Source: Natronosalvus rutilus (lineage in GTDB: Archaea > Halobacteriota > Halobacteria > Halobacteriales > Natrialbaceae). Taken from it: a DNA stretch of 64,000 bases. Numbering within the stretch: the first letter of the stretch is position 1; each line of letters starts with the position of its first letter. Under the pieces are notes generated by a model that did no database searches, was not told where the DNA came from, and saw only the letters and a list, made by a program, of their open reading frames with translations. Below are positions 36,776 to 45,414 of this stretch, in pieces. Both the position numbers and the translations under genes were made by a program. The stretch covers positions 1,116,001-1,180,000 of the forward strand of contig NZ_CP100355.1 of the NCBI RefSeq assembly GCF_024204665.1, written 5' to 3'.

Positions 36776-37537
36776 ATGCCTTCTGAACCTTCATTCAAGG
36801 TGACTAGCTCGGCAGATGTCTCTCCCAGCGAGACGCTTGTCATAGGGGTATCAACAGTTGGACTAGCTGGACTCACCGCTGTGGACCATCTCATCAAGAA
36901 TAACAATTCTACAGAGTTCGGCCACATCCTGACACGAAATGTCCCTGACATAACCCCTTTTGAAGAAGGAGAACCGCGCTTGCCACTACGTCTCTACGAC
37001 CTACCAGATCTTGATCTGTCGGTACTCGTTGGCGAACTGTTCATCCCTACCTGGGCAGTAGATTCGTTCGTTGAAGCCCTCCTAGAATGGGCGTCATCGG
37101 CTGGAATTGGTGAGATCACTGTTCTTCACGGAGTTCCATTCCCACACGGGCCCGACGAACACGATGTATTCTATGTTGCGCCTACATCCTACCGAACGAA
37201 ACAACTGGAAAATACTGACATCAAACCGCTCAAAGGAGGCTACCTCGATGGCATTGCCTCCGAGCTGATAACCTCAAATCTCACCGGTGAGGCACCACCA
37301 ACTGGCGCTCTTATCACCCCGACTCATCCGCCAGGTCCCGATTTCGATTCGGCCTTACTCTTCCTCGAAGCGCTTCAGCGCATTTATGAGTTTACGATCG
37401 ATGAGGAAGAACTCCGCCGTCGCGCCGACGAGGTTAAACAGTACTATCAGGAACTCGCCAATCAAATGGAACGCTTTGGAAGCGGTGAACGGCCCTCAGG
37501 AGGCTATGACTTCCCTGAAGATCGTATGTTTATGTGA
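36776..37537 (+). CDS. PAC2-family protein
   Basis: A 253-residue protein beginning MPSEPSFKVTSSADVSPSET. The core SETLVIGVSTVGLAGLTAVDHLI resembles the opening of the PAC2 domain. GEITVLHGVPFPHGPDEHDVFYVA and GGYLDGIASELITSNLTGEA follow, and the C-terminal helix DEVKQYYQELANQMERFGSG matches the coiled coil of the copy at 20662-21420. It is more divergent and less GC-rich than that paralogue. A proteasome-assembly role is possible but untested. A TATA-like TTATAATG lies about 25 bases upstream. Confidence 0.7.
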   Translation: MPSEPSFKVTSSADVSPSETLVIGVSTVGLAGLTAVDHLIKNNNSTEFGHILTRNVPDITPFEEGEPRLPLRLYDLPDLDLSVLVGELFIPTWAVDSFVEALLEWASSAGIGEITVLHGVPFPHGPDEHDVFYVAPTSYRTKQLENTDIKPLKGGYLDGIASELITSNLTGEAPPTGALITPTHPPGPDFDSALLFLEALQRIYEFTIDEEELRRRADEVKQYYQELANQMERFGSGERPSGGYDFPEDRMFM

Positions 37538-37749
37538 AGTAGAATTTATCGTCCGCAAGGGCGCGGATCAGTCCTCAATCCAGTGCGAACGAGGACGTCG
37601 TGTGCGTGTCGGGGGTAGTCTGGGCGATGGATTGCGATGTCAATCGAGAGTTGGAAACGGGATCAGCATCAAAGAACAATAGAACGGGAGCTATCCGTAC
37701 TGACACCGGTGCCTGTCTTCTCGAGGAACTGGAACAAAGAATCGGACGC

Positions 37750-37800
37750 AGTAGTAAGCTACCACGCCCTGAAGGGCGTGGCATTCAGCGTGGACTCCCG
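37750..37800 (-). repeat. Right-end hairpin of a truncated tnpB element
   Basis: CCACGCCCT / AGGGCGTGG (37762-37781, loop GA) lies 20 bases beyond the stop of the tnpB remnant. A near copy of this hairpin, with one substitution, is present at 53503-53522 inside the broken HEPN gene, linking the two elements to the same subfamily. Confidence 0.65.
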
Positions 37801-37802
37801 TT

Positions 37803-38496
37803 CTAACCCGTCAACGGGGTAGACGAATACTCGCCGTTCACGTTCATCATCCCGCTGTTCAAGCGCACGCCTACGGGTGCGCCTCCGCGCCCAGACTTTT
37901 GCTGGTCGCGGAGATACTTCAGGCCGATATTCTTCGCCGCGTTGTAATCCGCGTGAACTTCATACCCACACTTCAGACACTTGAACTCGTCCTGACCGTT
38001 GGTGTGTGGACGATTCTCCTCGTGGGTGAAGCCACACTTCGAGCAACGCTGACTCGTGTACGCCGGATTAATCTGTTTCACCTCAAGCCCTTTCGACTCG
38101 GCTTTGTACGTGATGTACTCGAACAACCGGTGGAACGCCCACTTGTGAACCGCTTTTGCGTGCGGCAAGCGTTCACGGATGCCTTTGAGTTGCTCGAACA
38201 CGAGATGCGTACAGTCGTTTTCGAGGGCTTCCTCTACCAGTTCGTTCGAGATGGTGTGAAGCATCTGCTCAAAGCGTCCGGTCTGTTTGTGACCGACTCG
38301 CTGGACGTTTTCGTGTGCCCAGCGCGTGCCAGTCTGTTGCAGGTCACCACGCCGCTTTTCATATTCTCGGTGCCAGTGATTGAGTTCGCTACCGCTCCAG
38401 AATCGTCCGGTTGAGGTGGTTGCGATGGTTGTGATGCCGAGGTCGACACCAAGGACGGAGACGTGCTTGGTATCACCTTCGCATTCATTATGATTC
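37803..38496 (-). pseudogene. tnpB: tnpB remnant lacking the N-terminal domains
   Basis: One open frame from about 38496 encodes the entire RuvC half. RuvC-I Asp is in [19 protein letters not shown], RuvC-II Glu in [18 protein letters not shown], the zinc finger is [14 protein letters not shown] to CLKC, and RuvC-III Asp is in [15 protein letters not shown]. It ends in the typical [14 protein letters not shown] tail. Upstream the frame hits a TAG and no start codon gives the WED/REC part, so the first 170-190 residues are gone. The catalytic core and 3' end are intact, but without its guide-binding N-terminus it should not function. Confidence 0.8.
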
Positions 38497-38654
38497 CGGC
38501 TAGTATGCTACCGAGAGGGGGAAAGAGTCGAGAACGGAGATACCTATCAGCGCCTATTAAATATTGCTGACAAATTATATCATCAGACACAGGAGGGTGA
38601 ATAAAGCATCTCGCCGGAGTAGCACGCCTACCATAGTAGTTGGGAGATGGAGAG

Positions 38655-40904
38655 ATGGTAGTTATCGAACCACTCGGTCACCACGAACTATTTCTCGTCA
38701 TCGTACAGCTGGCGTTACTGCTCTTCGTCGCACGACTAGTCGGTGAGGCGTTCAGTTCGATCGGCCAACCAGCGGTCGTTGGAGAATTGCTCGCGGGCGT
38801 CCTCCTCGGGCCGTCTCTCCTGGGCATCGTCGCACCTACTGTGTACGAGTCGCTATTTGCGGTTTCGGAGAGTCAGTTCCACCTCCTCGAAGTCGTCTCC
38901 TGGATCGGACTCATCATGTTGCTGGTCGTCACCGGCCTCGAAACGGACATCGATCTCATCATCAGCAAGGGGCGAACAGCAGCTATTCTCTCGGTCGGCG
39001 GTATCGTCGTCCCCTTTGCGACCGGCTTCGCACTGGGGTGGTACTTGCCCGTCGAGTTCATCGGGGCGCCCGGTCAGCGCCTCGTGTTCAGCCTCTTTAT
39101 CGCGACTGCAATGAGCATCTCGGCAATTCCGGTCATCGCGAAAGTCCTCATTGAACTGGACGTCATCCGACGCGACATTGGTCAATTGATTCTCGCAGCA
39201 GGGATGATCGACGACACGATCGGCTGGATCCTGCTGGCTACGGTCGCCGGACTCGCTCGAACGGGGGTCGTTGATCTCGGCTCGGCTGCGACCACAGTCT
39301 TGTCGGTGGTTGTGTTTCTCGGCGTCGCATTTACGGTCGGACGACGCGTCGTTGCGGAGACTATTCGATGGGTCGATAATGCCGTCGGTAGCGACGCCGC
39401 GTTGCTATCCACGCTGATGATCTTTGCACTCGCCGCGGGAGCGATCACCCAGTATATGCGACTCGAGGCGATTCTCGGTGCGTTCGTCGTCGGTGTGTTG
39501 GTCGGCCAGGTGAAACGATTCAACTACCAGGTTCGACGGAGCTTCGAGACGATGACGCTCTCCATCTTCGCGCCGCTTTTCTTCGCCATCGCGGGCCTAC
39601 GGATGGACGTGGCTGCACTGGCAGATCCGACCGTGTTCACCGTGGGGGTCGTCGTCTTCGCAATCGCCTGTTTCGGTAAATTTAGCGGGACCATGGTCGG
39701 TTCGAGACTGGCCGGACTGTCGAGGTGGGAGGGGATCACGATCGGCGGCGGCATGAACGCCCGTGGGGCGATGGAGATCGTTGTCGCCACGATCGGTCTC
39801 GGACTCGGTATCTTGACGACAAGCATGTACAGTATCATCGTCGCGGTCGCCATTGCGACGTCGTTGATGGCGCCCGCTATCATGCGCTGGTCGATTCCGA
39901 AGATCGAGATGGGCGATGCGGAACGAAGGCGCATCGAGCGGGAGAAGTATCTGAAGGAGAGCTTCGTGAACAATCTTACGCGCGTTCTGTTGCCAACGCG
40001 AGGAACCGTCGACACACAGTACGCTGCCCGGCTCATCGGGCCGTTGTTCCGGCCCCTCCGGACCGATCTGGACCTCCTCTACATCGACGGTTCCGACGCG
40101 TCGACTGCCGACAGTGGCTATGGCTGGATTGGCGGTCGTCTCTTTGGCCGGAAAAAGACCGACTCGAAGACGACGGAGCAAGGCGAATCCGAATCGGCCG
40201 AACGCGTTCTCACGGGGCTCGAAGAGCGGCTAGGAGAACAAATGGGTTCGATCCGACGGCTCGTACGCAACGCTCCCGGTAGCGTGGCGGATACGATTCT
40301 CGAGAACGCGGACGTCAGGTACGATATGATCGTCGTCGGCGAACGGACCCTCGGGAGCGATCCCGACGGGCCGCTGTTCAGCGAGACGATCGATCGCGTC
40401 ATCCAGGAAATGCCGTGTCCAACGATGGTCGTCAGTACGTCCGAGAGCGTAAAGCGCGACCCAGGGCAGATAGACGAACCGATCCGGCGAATCCTCCTGC
40501 CGACGGTCGGGACTCAGGCTAGCCGCCACGCAGCTGAGGTGGCGTTCACGATCGCAGCCGAGGAGAACGCTTTGGTCGAGATCGCACACGTGGTCGCTCG
40601 CCCAGGGTTGAGTGACCAGTTCGTCGATAGTCCCGACCTCACGAATCAGCTGGACATCGGCAATCGAATCGTCGACCGCGACGCAGAACTCGGGAGACGG
40701 CTCGGGGCGAAGGTCGTCACCACGGTTACGGTATCAGACAAACCTGGTGCGGAACTCGTCGACATCGCTGATCGAAACGGTGCTGACGTGATCGTGATGG
40801 GGACGAACACTCGACCCATTTCCCAGCGAGCATTCTTCGGTCCCAACGTCGAATACGTGGTCAACAACGCACCCTGTCCGGTGACAGTACTGAGTTCGAT
40901 CTAA
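38655..40904 (+). CDS. CPA2-type cation/proton antiporter fused to UspA domains
   Basis: A 749-residue protein starting MVVIEPLGHHELFLVIVQLA (a TTG five codons upstream was rejected). Residues 1-390 contain about 12 membrane helices of the KefB/CPA2 type, with AAGMIDDTIGWILLATV carrying the ion-site Asp pair and LLVVTGLETDIDLI the early conserved helix. Two cytosolic Usp-like domains follow. The first (about 420-560) includes YDMIVVGERTLGSDPDGPLF; the second (about 580-749) includes RRILLPTVGTQASRHAAEVA and ADVIVMGTNTRPISQRAFFG. The Usp domains probably sense adenine nucleotides and gate transport. It exports Na+ or K+ against protons. Confidence 0.9.
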   Translation: MVVIEPLGHHELFLVIVQLALLLFVARLVGEAFSSIGQPAVVGELLAGVLLGPSLLGIVAPTVYESLFAVSESQFHLLEVVSWIGLIMLLVVTGLETDIDLIISKGRTAAILSVGGIVVPFATGFALGWYLPVEFIGAPGQRLVFSLFIATAMSISAIPVIAKVLIELDVIRRDIGQLILAAGMIDDTIGWILLATVAGLARTGVVDLGSAATTVLSVVVFLGVAFTVGRRVVAETIRWVDNAVGSDAALLSTLMIFALAAGAITQYMRLEAILGAFVVGVLVGQVKRFNYQVRRSFETMTLSIFAPLFFAIAGLRMDVAALADPTVFTVGVVVFAIACFGKFSGTMVGSRLAGLSRWEGITIGGGMNARGAMEIVVATIGLGLGILTTSMYSIIVAVAIATSLMAPAIMRWSIPKIEMGDAERRRIEREKYLKESFVNNLTRVLLPTRGTVDTQYAARLIGPLFRPLRTDLDLLYIDGSDASTADSGYGWIGGRLFGRKKTDSKTTEQGESESAERVLTGLEERLGEQMGSIRRLVRNAPGSVADTILENADVRYDMIVVGERTLGSDPDGPLFSETIDRVIQEMPCPTMVVSTSESVKRDPGQIDEPIRRILLPTVGTQASRHAAEVAFTIAAEENALVEIAHVVARPGLSDQFVDSPDLTNQLDIGNRIVDRDAELGRRLGAKVVTTVTVSDKPGAELVDIADRNGADVIVMGTNTRPISQRAFFGPNVEYVVNNAPCPVTVLSSI

Positions 40905-40917
40905 CTGGATGAACTAA

Positions 40918-40980
40918 CCCTGCCTACTCACTCGGCTTCGCCTCGTTCCTTGAGGAAGGGGACTTAATGCCCTCTCCTTC
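40918..40980 (+). repeat. Solo IS end of a second type
   Basis: CCTACTCACTCGGCTTCGCC, TCCTTGAGGAAGGGGACTTA and AATGCCCTCTCC resemble the segment at 59136-59196 (CCTACTCGCTCCCTCGG, TCCTTGAGGACGGGGCTTAA, GAACCCTCACC). Both carry a short stem-loop ending in a polypurine strand. I read them as solitary ends of the same insertion element type. Neither has an associated transposase. Confidence 0.45.
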
Positions 40981-41122
40981 AGTTAAAACCTATCAAATTG
41001 AGGGTTTTAACAGCGATGCTTACTCGTGACTGGGGGTTACATCTCGAGCACGTCCCAGAATCACGATGTGAAACAGCGGCGTAGATTGAAGCAGGGCGAC
41101 GGTGACGGATTCCCTGTATCGC

Positions 41123-41446
41123 ATGTCCGACGACGTGGAGTGGATGGACCCGTCCGATCGGCCAATCCTGGTCGAACTCGCGGCCCACCTCGGCTGGGTC
41201 ACCACCGAGAGTCTCGCCCTCAACCTCCCGTACTCGGCGGCACACGTCACCAACCGATGCCGAACGTTCGAGACGCACGGTCTGGCCGTCGCTCACGACG
41301 AGGCGACCGCCTACCGGAGTTCGAAACTGGGTCGTCGCCTGCTCTTCGAGAACGCTCCCATCGTGGAGTCTGCGGGAGACGGTGGCGAACGGACCGCAGA
41401 CGGCGTGACGACGCTCGAGTTCACCGACGAAACGCTCGAGGAGTGA
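41123..41446 (+). CDS. Winged-helix DNA-binding protein, paralogue of 25287-25610
   Basis: A 107-residue protein starting MSDDVEWMDPSDRPILVELA, with the same helix-turn-helix (TESLALNLPYSAAHVTNRCR), wing and acidic tail (EFTDETLEE) as the protein at 25287-25610. Most residues are identical and the 5' flank is also related, so the two loci descend from a duplication. A likely transcription regulator; the target is unknown. The region after it, 41447-41800, has no gene I can support. Confidence 0.75.
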   Translation: MSDDVEWMDPSDRPILVELAAHLGWVTTESLALNLPYSAAHVTNRCRTFETHGLAVAHDEATAYRSSKLGRRLLFENAPIVESAGDGGERTADGVTTLEFTDETLEE

Positions 41447-41805
41447 TCACGACGGCCTGCTCGAGGACCGATGCCTCGCAGCGCCGGCGTCACCGACGCG
41501 CTTTGTGGAATCGTTCCCGAGGAATCGCTCGAGTTGTTCGTCGTCCTCCCGATGTTCGGCCTCCTGGTTTGTGTCCCCACACTCGGTCGTCTGTATCTGG
41601 CGACTGTTGGACGAGTCCTCGCTCGAGTCTCTCCATTAGTCTCCCCGTTGGGCGACTCCAGAGCAACTCGTGGTGCCACGTCCCCTGGTGCCTCGACTGC
41701 GTCGTCTGCTCCTCGATCCGATATTGACACCTATCCGTGTCCTCGGGTGCGAGAGGAGGTCTGGTTCTATTATACAATCCGACTTTACACTAAACTGAAC
41801 ACAAT

Positions 41806-41816
41806 ACTTAAATACG
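41806..41816 (+). promoter_or_regulatory. TATA box of the cysteine-synthase-like gene
   Basis: The octamer CTTAAATA lies at 41808-41815, about 31 bases before the ATG at 41846. With the usual 25-base TATA-to-start distance, the transcript leader would be only a few bases. The flanks are strongly AT-rich against a GC-rich background. Confidence 0.55.
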
Positions 41817-41845
41817 AAATATGTGGTAGGAAACGCCCTAGGTAA

Positions 41846-42859
41846 ATGACGGAACTTAATATATCACAGGCCAGCAGGGAGTCTGACTCACGGGACTTCC
41901 ATTCTAGAGATATCACAGATCCCGTCCTGGCCAGGATTGGGAATACGAGCCTGCTTCCGTATCCCACGTCGCCCGCAGAGGGAAATATCAACGTAAAGGC
42001 TGAATTTGAGAACCCGACTGGCTCGATGAAAGATCGAATTGCGTTCGGGATGGTCACGCTTCTCGAAAAGCGGGGTGTGATATCTCAGGGTGATCTTCTC
42101 GTCGAAGCCTCCTCCGGCAACACTGCCGGCGGGTTAGCACTCGTTGCGAATCGACGTGACTACGATGCAGTCATCACTGCCCCGATCGAAAATAGCCCGC
42201 AAAAACTCGGCTACGTGGAGGCGCTGGGTGCGGAGCTCGTTGCCTGCCCTGACGTTTCTGCTGACGACGAGCGGTACTATCGTACAGAAGCCAAACGGAT
42301 TGCCGAGGAGCGAAATGGCGTCTGGCTCGACCAGTACACGAATCAACTGAATCCCGAAGTCCACTCACGATGGACTGGTCCCGAACTCACGGATCAATAT
42401 CCCGATCTGACGCACGTGATCGCTCCGATGGGGACCGGGGGAACGATGTCCGGGATCGCGAAGTGGGTAAAGGAGTACGATTCGTCTATTACGACCATCG
42501 GGGTCGATGCGATCGAATCCAACATTAGCACCGCATTCGATGGAGAGACAGACGGCGAACACAGCACAGACGTCGAGGGCCTTGGAAAGGGGGAGAAATT
42601 ACCGACGATGTGGTTCGAGTACATCGACGACGTCCGGAGCGTTTCTGACGCCGACTCGTTCCGTCAGGCACGCCGCGCTGCGAACGAACACGGGATACTG
42701 ATCGGCGGTTCGTCGGGGGCTGCCCTCTTCGTTGCTCACGAGATCGCCACGCAGGACCCCGATTCAGAAATTGCCGTACTGGCGTGTGATGGTGGAGAAC
42801 AGTACTTTGATACGCTATTTGACGACGACTGGCTGGCCGACCGAGGCTACGAGTTCTAG
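41846..42859 (+). CDS. Cysteine synthase-like PLP-dependent enzyme
   Basis: A 337-residue fold-type II PLP enzyme of the O-acetylserine sulfhydrylase / cystathionine beta-synthase group. The Schiff-base Lys is Lys62 in ENPTGSMKDRIAFGMV. LLVEASSGNTAGGLALVA is the substrate loop, and VIAPMGTGGTMSGIAKWVKE binds the PLP phosphate. HGILIGGSSGAALFVA follows near the C-terminus. The usual function is sulfide addition to an activated serine to make cysteine. The 20-residue N-terminal extension is polar and not diagnostic. No other sulphur-assimilation gene is nearby. Confidence 0.87.
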   Translation: MTELNISQASRESDSRDFHSRDITDPVLARIGNTSLLPYPTSPAEGNINVKAEFENPTGSMKDRIAFGMVTLLEKRGVISQGDLLVEASSGNTAGGLALVANRRDYDAVITAPIENSPQKLGYVEALGAELVACPDVSADDERYYRTEAKRIAEERNGVWLDQYTNQLNPEVHSRWTGPELTDQYPDLTHVIAPMGTGGTMSGIAKWVKEYDSSITTIGVDAIESNISTAFDGETDGEHSTDVEGLGKGEKLPTMWFEYIDDVRSVSDADSFRQARRAANEHGILIGGSSGAALFVAHEIATQDPDSEIAVLACDGGEQYFDTLFDDDWLADRGYEF

Positions 42860-42922
42860 TGGCCACCCGTCGCGGACATCCGCACCGACTGCTACACTCT
42901 TAGCAGGGTAGCCAAACGCGGC

Positions 42923-45361
42923 CTAGCTCGTATACCACTCCCAGCGCTCAGTGAGATCCTTACGAATGTGACCGGGGATCTCGTTCGGCTCGAGGCCGTG
43001 TTCATCCATGAGATACCACACGTAGAGCCCACCACCGAGCAGTGCGAGCAGGAGCAGACCCACTATGATGAGCAGCCACGTTGGCCAGCCGTCCTCATCA
43101 GGGGCGTCAGAGGCGGCTTCGATGACCATTTCGGTGGCCTCGCCGTCAACAGTGAGACTCTGGGTGACCGTTTCGTACCCATCGGCCTCGATGGTCACCG
43201 TATACTCGCCGTTTTCGAGGTCGAACTTGGCATCGCCATCGGCGTTCGTCGTTGCCGTCTGATCGTCGATGGTCACCGTGGCGTCCCCGATCGGCTCGCC
43301 TTCGTTGTCCAGCACGGTGATCTCGACCTGATGGGTTTGTGCGCCCTTGTTGGGTGGGCTGCTGGCTTCCTCGACGGTCAGCGTCGCCGTCGTCGTATCC
43401 TCTAAGTCCTCGTCGGTGACGACCGTCAGTTCGACCTCGTACTCGCCTGGCTCGGGCGTGACTTCGACGGTTTCGCCATCGCCGAGCTTTTCGTTGTCGA
43501 GCTTCCACTCGTAGCCGACGATCTCGCCACTGCCGGGGTCGGAGCCGGTGGCTGAGAGTGTCGCCGTGTCACCGTCGGTGATCGTCGAATTTGGCTGGAT
43601 CTCGATCTCGGCCGTTGGTCCCGTTGGTTCCGTTGGCTCGGACTCGGCTGTCTCCGCGACAGCGAAATACGAGAAGTGCGGCGTCTCGGCTTCGACGACC
43701 AACTGGCCATCGGCGCTATCGATGACGTCGGTCTCGAGTGCTTCCCACTCGTGTTTCTCTTCATTGTAGCGGAAGGCAGTCACCGCGTCCGTGTCGTATT
43801 TGCGGTCCGCATCGACGACGAACGTGATTGTGCCGGGCGTCGCTTCGTAGCCTTCAGAGACGGAGATCCGTTGGAGCGACAGGGCCTTCCCGGGCACGCT
43901 CTTGACGGCTTTCGGCGCGTTTTCGAGGTCGTACGCCTGGACGAGTACCTCGAGTTCGACGTCGGAATCGAAGACGACTGAGCGTACGGGCACCTGGTCG
44001 CCGAATCGGGCTACCGGGAGGCCGGTCTTCTCGTCGAAGAGCGCCGTCTGATACTCGTGGCCGATCGCGATCGGGTCAGGCTCAACCGGCGGTGCTGGCG
44101 GGTCCTCTGGTGGTGCTGGCGGTCCTGGTGGTGCCGGTGGTCCCGGCGGTGGTGATCCGCCACTAGTCTCTTCGGTGAGGTCGACCGTTCCCGTATTCGT
44201 CTGGATCGCGTTTGTCGAAGGGTCAGTGGCGATATGGAGCCAGCGATACTCGCCTTGGGACCAGTCATCACGCGTCTCGACCTCGATGGTAGTATCCGCA
44301 TTCGCTCCGGCGATCACCGTTGATGAGGCGTTGAGGACACTGTCGCCAGTGGGCTTCATCACGGGTCCATTCATATCTCCCGTGATGAAGTCGACGACCG
44401 TGTCGACACCCGTTGGTCCTGAAACCGACCGCTCATTATCGAGGTTATGGACACCGTTTATCGTCGTAATATCGTGTTCGATCGTCACATCCTCGGCCGA
44501 GAAGTCACTCGTAATGGCTTCGGTGATATTCAGGACGAAGAAATTACTCTCCGAATTGAGCGTCGAGTCATCGTAGACCACGACCGTGTGTTCGAGGTTG
44601 TCGCCGAGGGTAGATGCATCGACGTCGAAGGAAAGGGTATCACCCGGGAGCGTCTCACTATCGTCGACGGTAACTGCTGACCGTTCATCCTGGACGGGGA
44701 GGACGTCAGCACCAACGACCGTCGTCTCGTCGACGATCTCGAGATTGCCGTCATCCTCGCGGAGCCCGTCGCCGGCAGCGGCAATCACCGTATAGACGCC
44801 TTCGCTGTCGGGCGTGAACGTGTGCGTGAACGTTTCGTCACTGAGGGACTCGTTCTCAAGCGTGAATGTCACGTTCTCGTTGGTGTTCAGCGACTCCAGC
44901 GTGTCTTCGGTAAACATCTCGTGGACATTACCGGTGGCGAGCTCGTCGACGCCGTCTCCTCTGGTCTTGACTTTCAGCACCTGGATTTCTTCTCCCGTGT
45001 CGAAGGAACTCGAGGACTGGCCTTTGCTCGCGTCGAAGTGGACGTCGATAGCTTCACCTTTAGTAAAGGTGGTCAGGTTCGTTCTGAAGTCCGGATAGTC
45101 CTTCCCGCTCGGGCTATTGAGGTCCATCTGAAAGCCGACTGAAACGGCCTGTTCAGCAGTTGGATCGGCTCTGAGCGTGACTGGCGACCGGTCCCAGAGA
45201 TAGACGTTATCGGCGACCTGAACGCGTTCGCTCGAATCGATTGCAGTCGATGAGTTGGTTGCTTGTGTTGTCCCACCAACAGTCCCTATCGCCCCGGCTA
45301 TCGGTGCGAGAGCGACCAAAAGGACAAGTAATAGAATACTTACTCTGCTGTGACCTTTCAT
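42923..45361 (-). CDS. Large cell-surface protein with PGF-pre-PGF-like, PKD and carboxypeptidase-regulatory-like domains
   Basis: An 812-residue exported protein. Residues 1-25 are a Sec signal peptide (ISILLLVLLVALAPIAGAIG-type core). The N-terminal 350 residues are a beta-rich surface region that resembles haloarchaeal S-layer modules. A Pro-rich hinge (PPPGPPAPPGPPAPPEDP) follows at about 400-430. FSYFAVAETAE ends a PGF-pre-PGF-like domain. A PKD domain (YEWKLDNEKLGDGE) and a carboxypeptidase-regulatory/PEGA-like fold (VTIEADGYETVTQSLTV) come next. A C-terminal helix (WLLIIVGLLLLALLGGGLYV) and a 30-residue cytosolic tail anchor it. Its role is probably adhesive or envelope-structural. Confidence 0.75.
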   Translation of the reverse strand: MKGHSRVSILLLVLLVALAPIAGAIGTVGGTTQATNSSTAIDSSERVQVADNVYLWDRSPVTLRADPTAEQAVSVGFQMDLNSPSGKDYPDFRTNLTTFTKGEAIDVHFDASKGQSSSSFDTGEEIQVLKVKTRGDGVDELATGNVHEMFTEDTLESLNTNENVTFTLENESLSDETFTHTFTPDSEGVYTVIAAAGDGLREDDGNLEIVDETTVVGADVLPVQDERSAVTVDDSETLPGDTLSFDVDASTLGDNLEHTVVVYDDSTLNSESNFFVLNITEAITSDFSAEDVTIEHDITTINGVHNLDNERSVSGPTGVDTVVDFITGDMNGPVMKPTGDSVLNASSTVIAGANADTTIEVETRDDWSQGEYRWLHIATDPSTNAIQTNTGTVDLTEETSGGSPPPGPPAPPGPPAPPEDPPAPPVEPDPIAIGHEYQTALFDEKTGLPVARFGDQVPVRSVVFDSDVELEVLVQAYDLENAPKAVKSVPGKALSLQRISVSEGYEATPGTITFVVDADRKYDTDAVTAFRYNEEKHEWEALETDVIDSADGQLVVEAETPHFSYFAVAETAESEPTEPTGPTAEIEIQPNSTITDGDTATLSATGSDPGSGEIVGYEWKLDNEKLGDGETVEVTPEPGEYEVELTVVTDEDLEDTTTATLTVEEASSPPNKGAQTHQVEITVLDNEGEPIGDATVTIDDQTATTNADGDAKFDLENGEYTVTIEADGYETVTQSLTVDGEATEMVIEAASDAPDEDGWPTWLLIIVGLLLLALLGGGLYVWYLMDEHGLEPNEIPGHIRKDLTERWEWYTS

Positions 45362-45414
45362 AGTAGCAACTCAAACTCATAGGTGTTAATCCTTGCGACC
45401 ACTGAATACTGAGT

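Noticed and set aside
41471-41845. Plus-strand frame with hydrophobic stretch before the cysteine-synthase-like gene
   Set aside because: The hydrophobic part is short, the rest is Ser/Arg-rich, and the cysteine-synthase promoter lies inside it.
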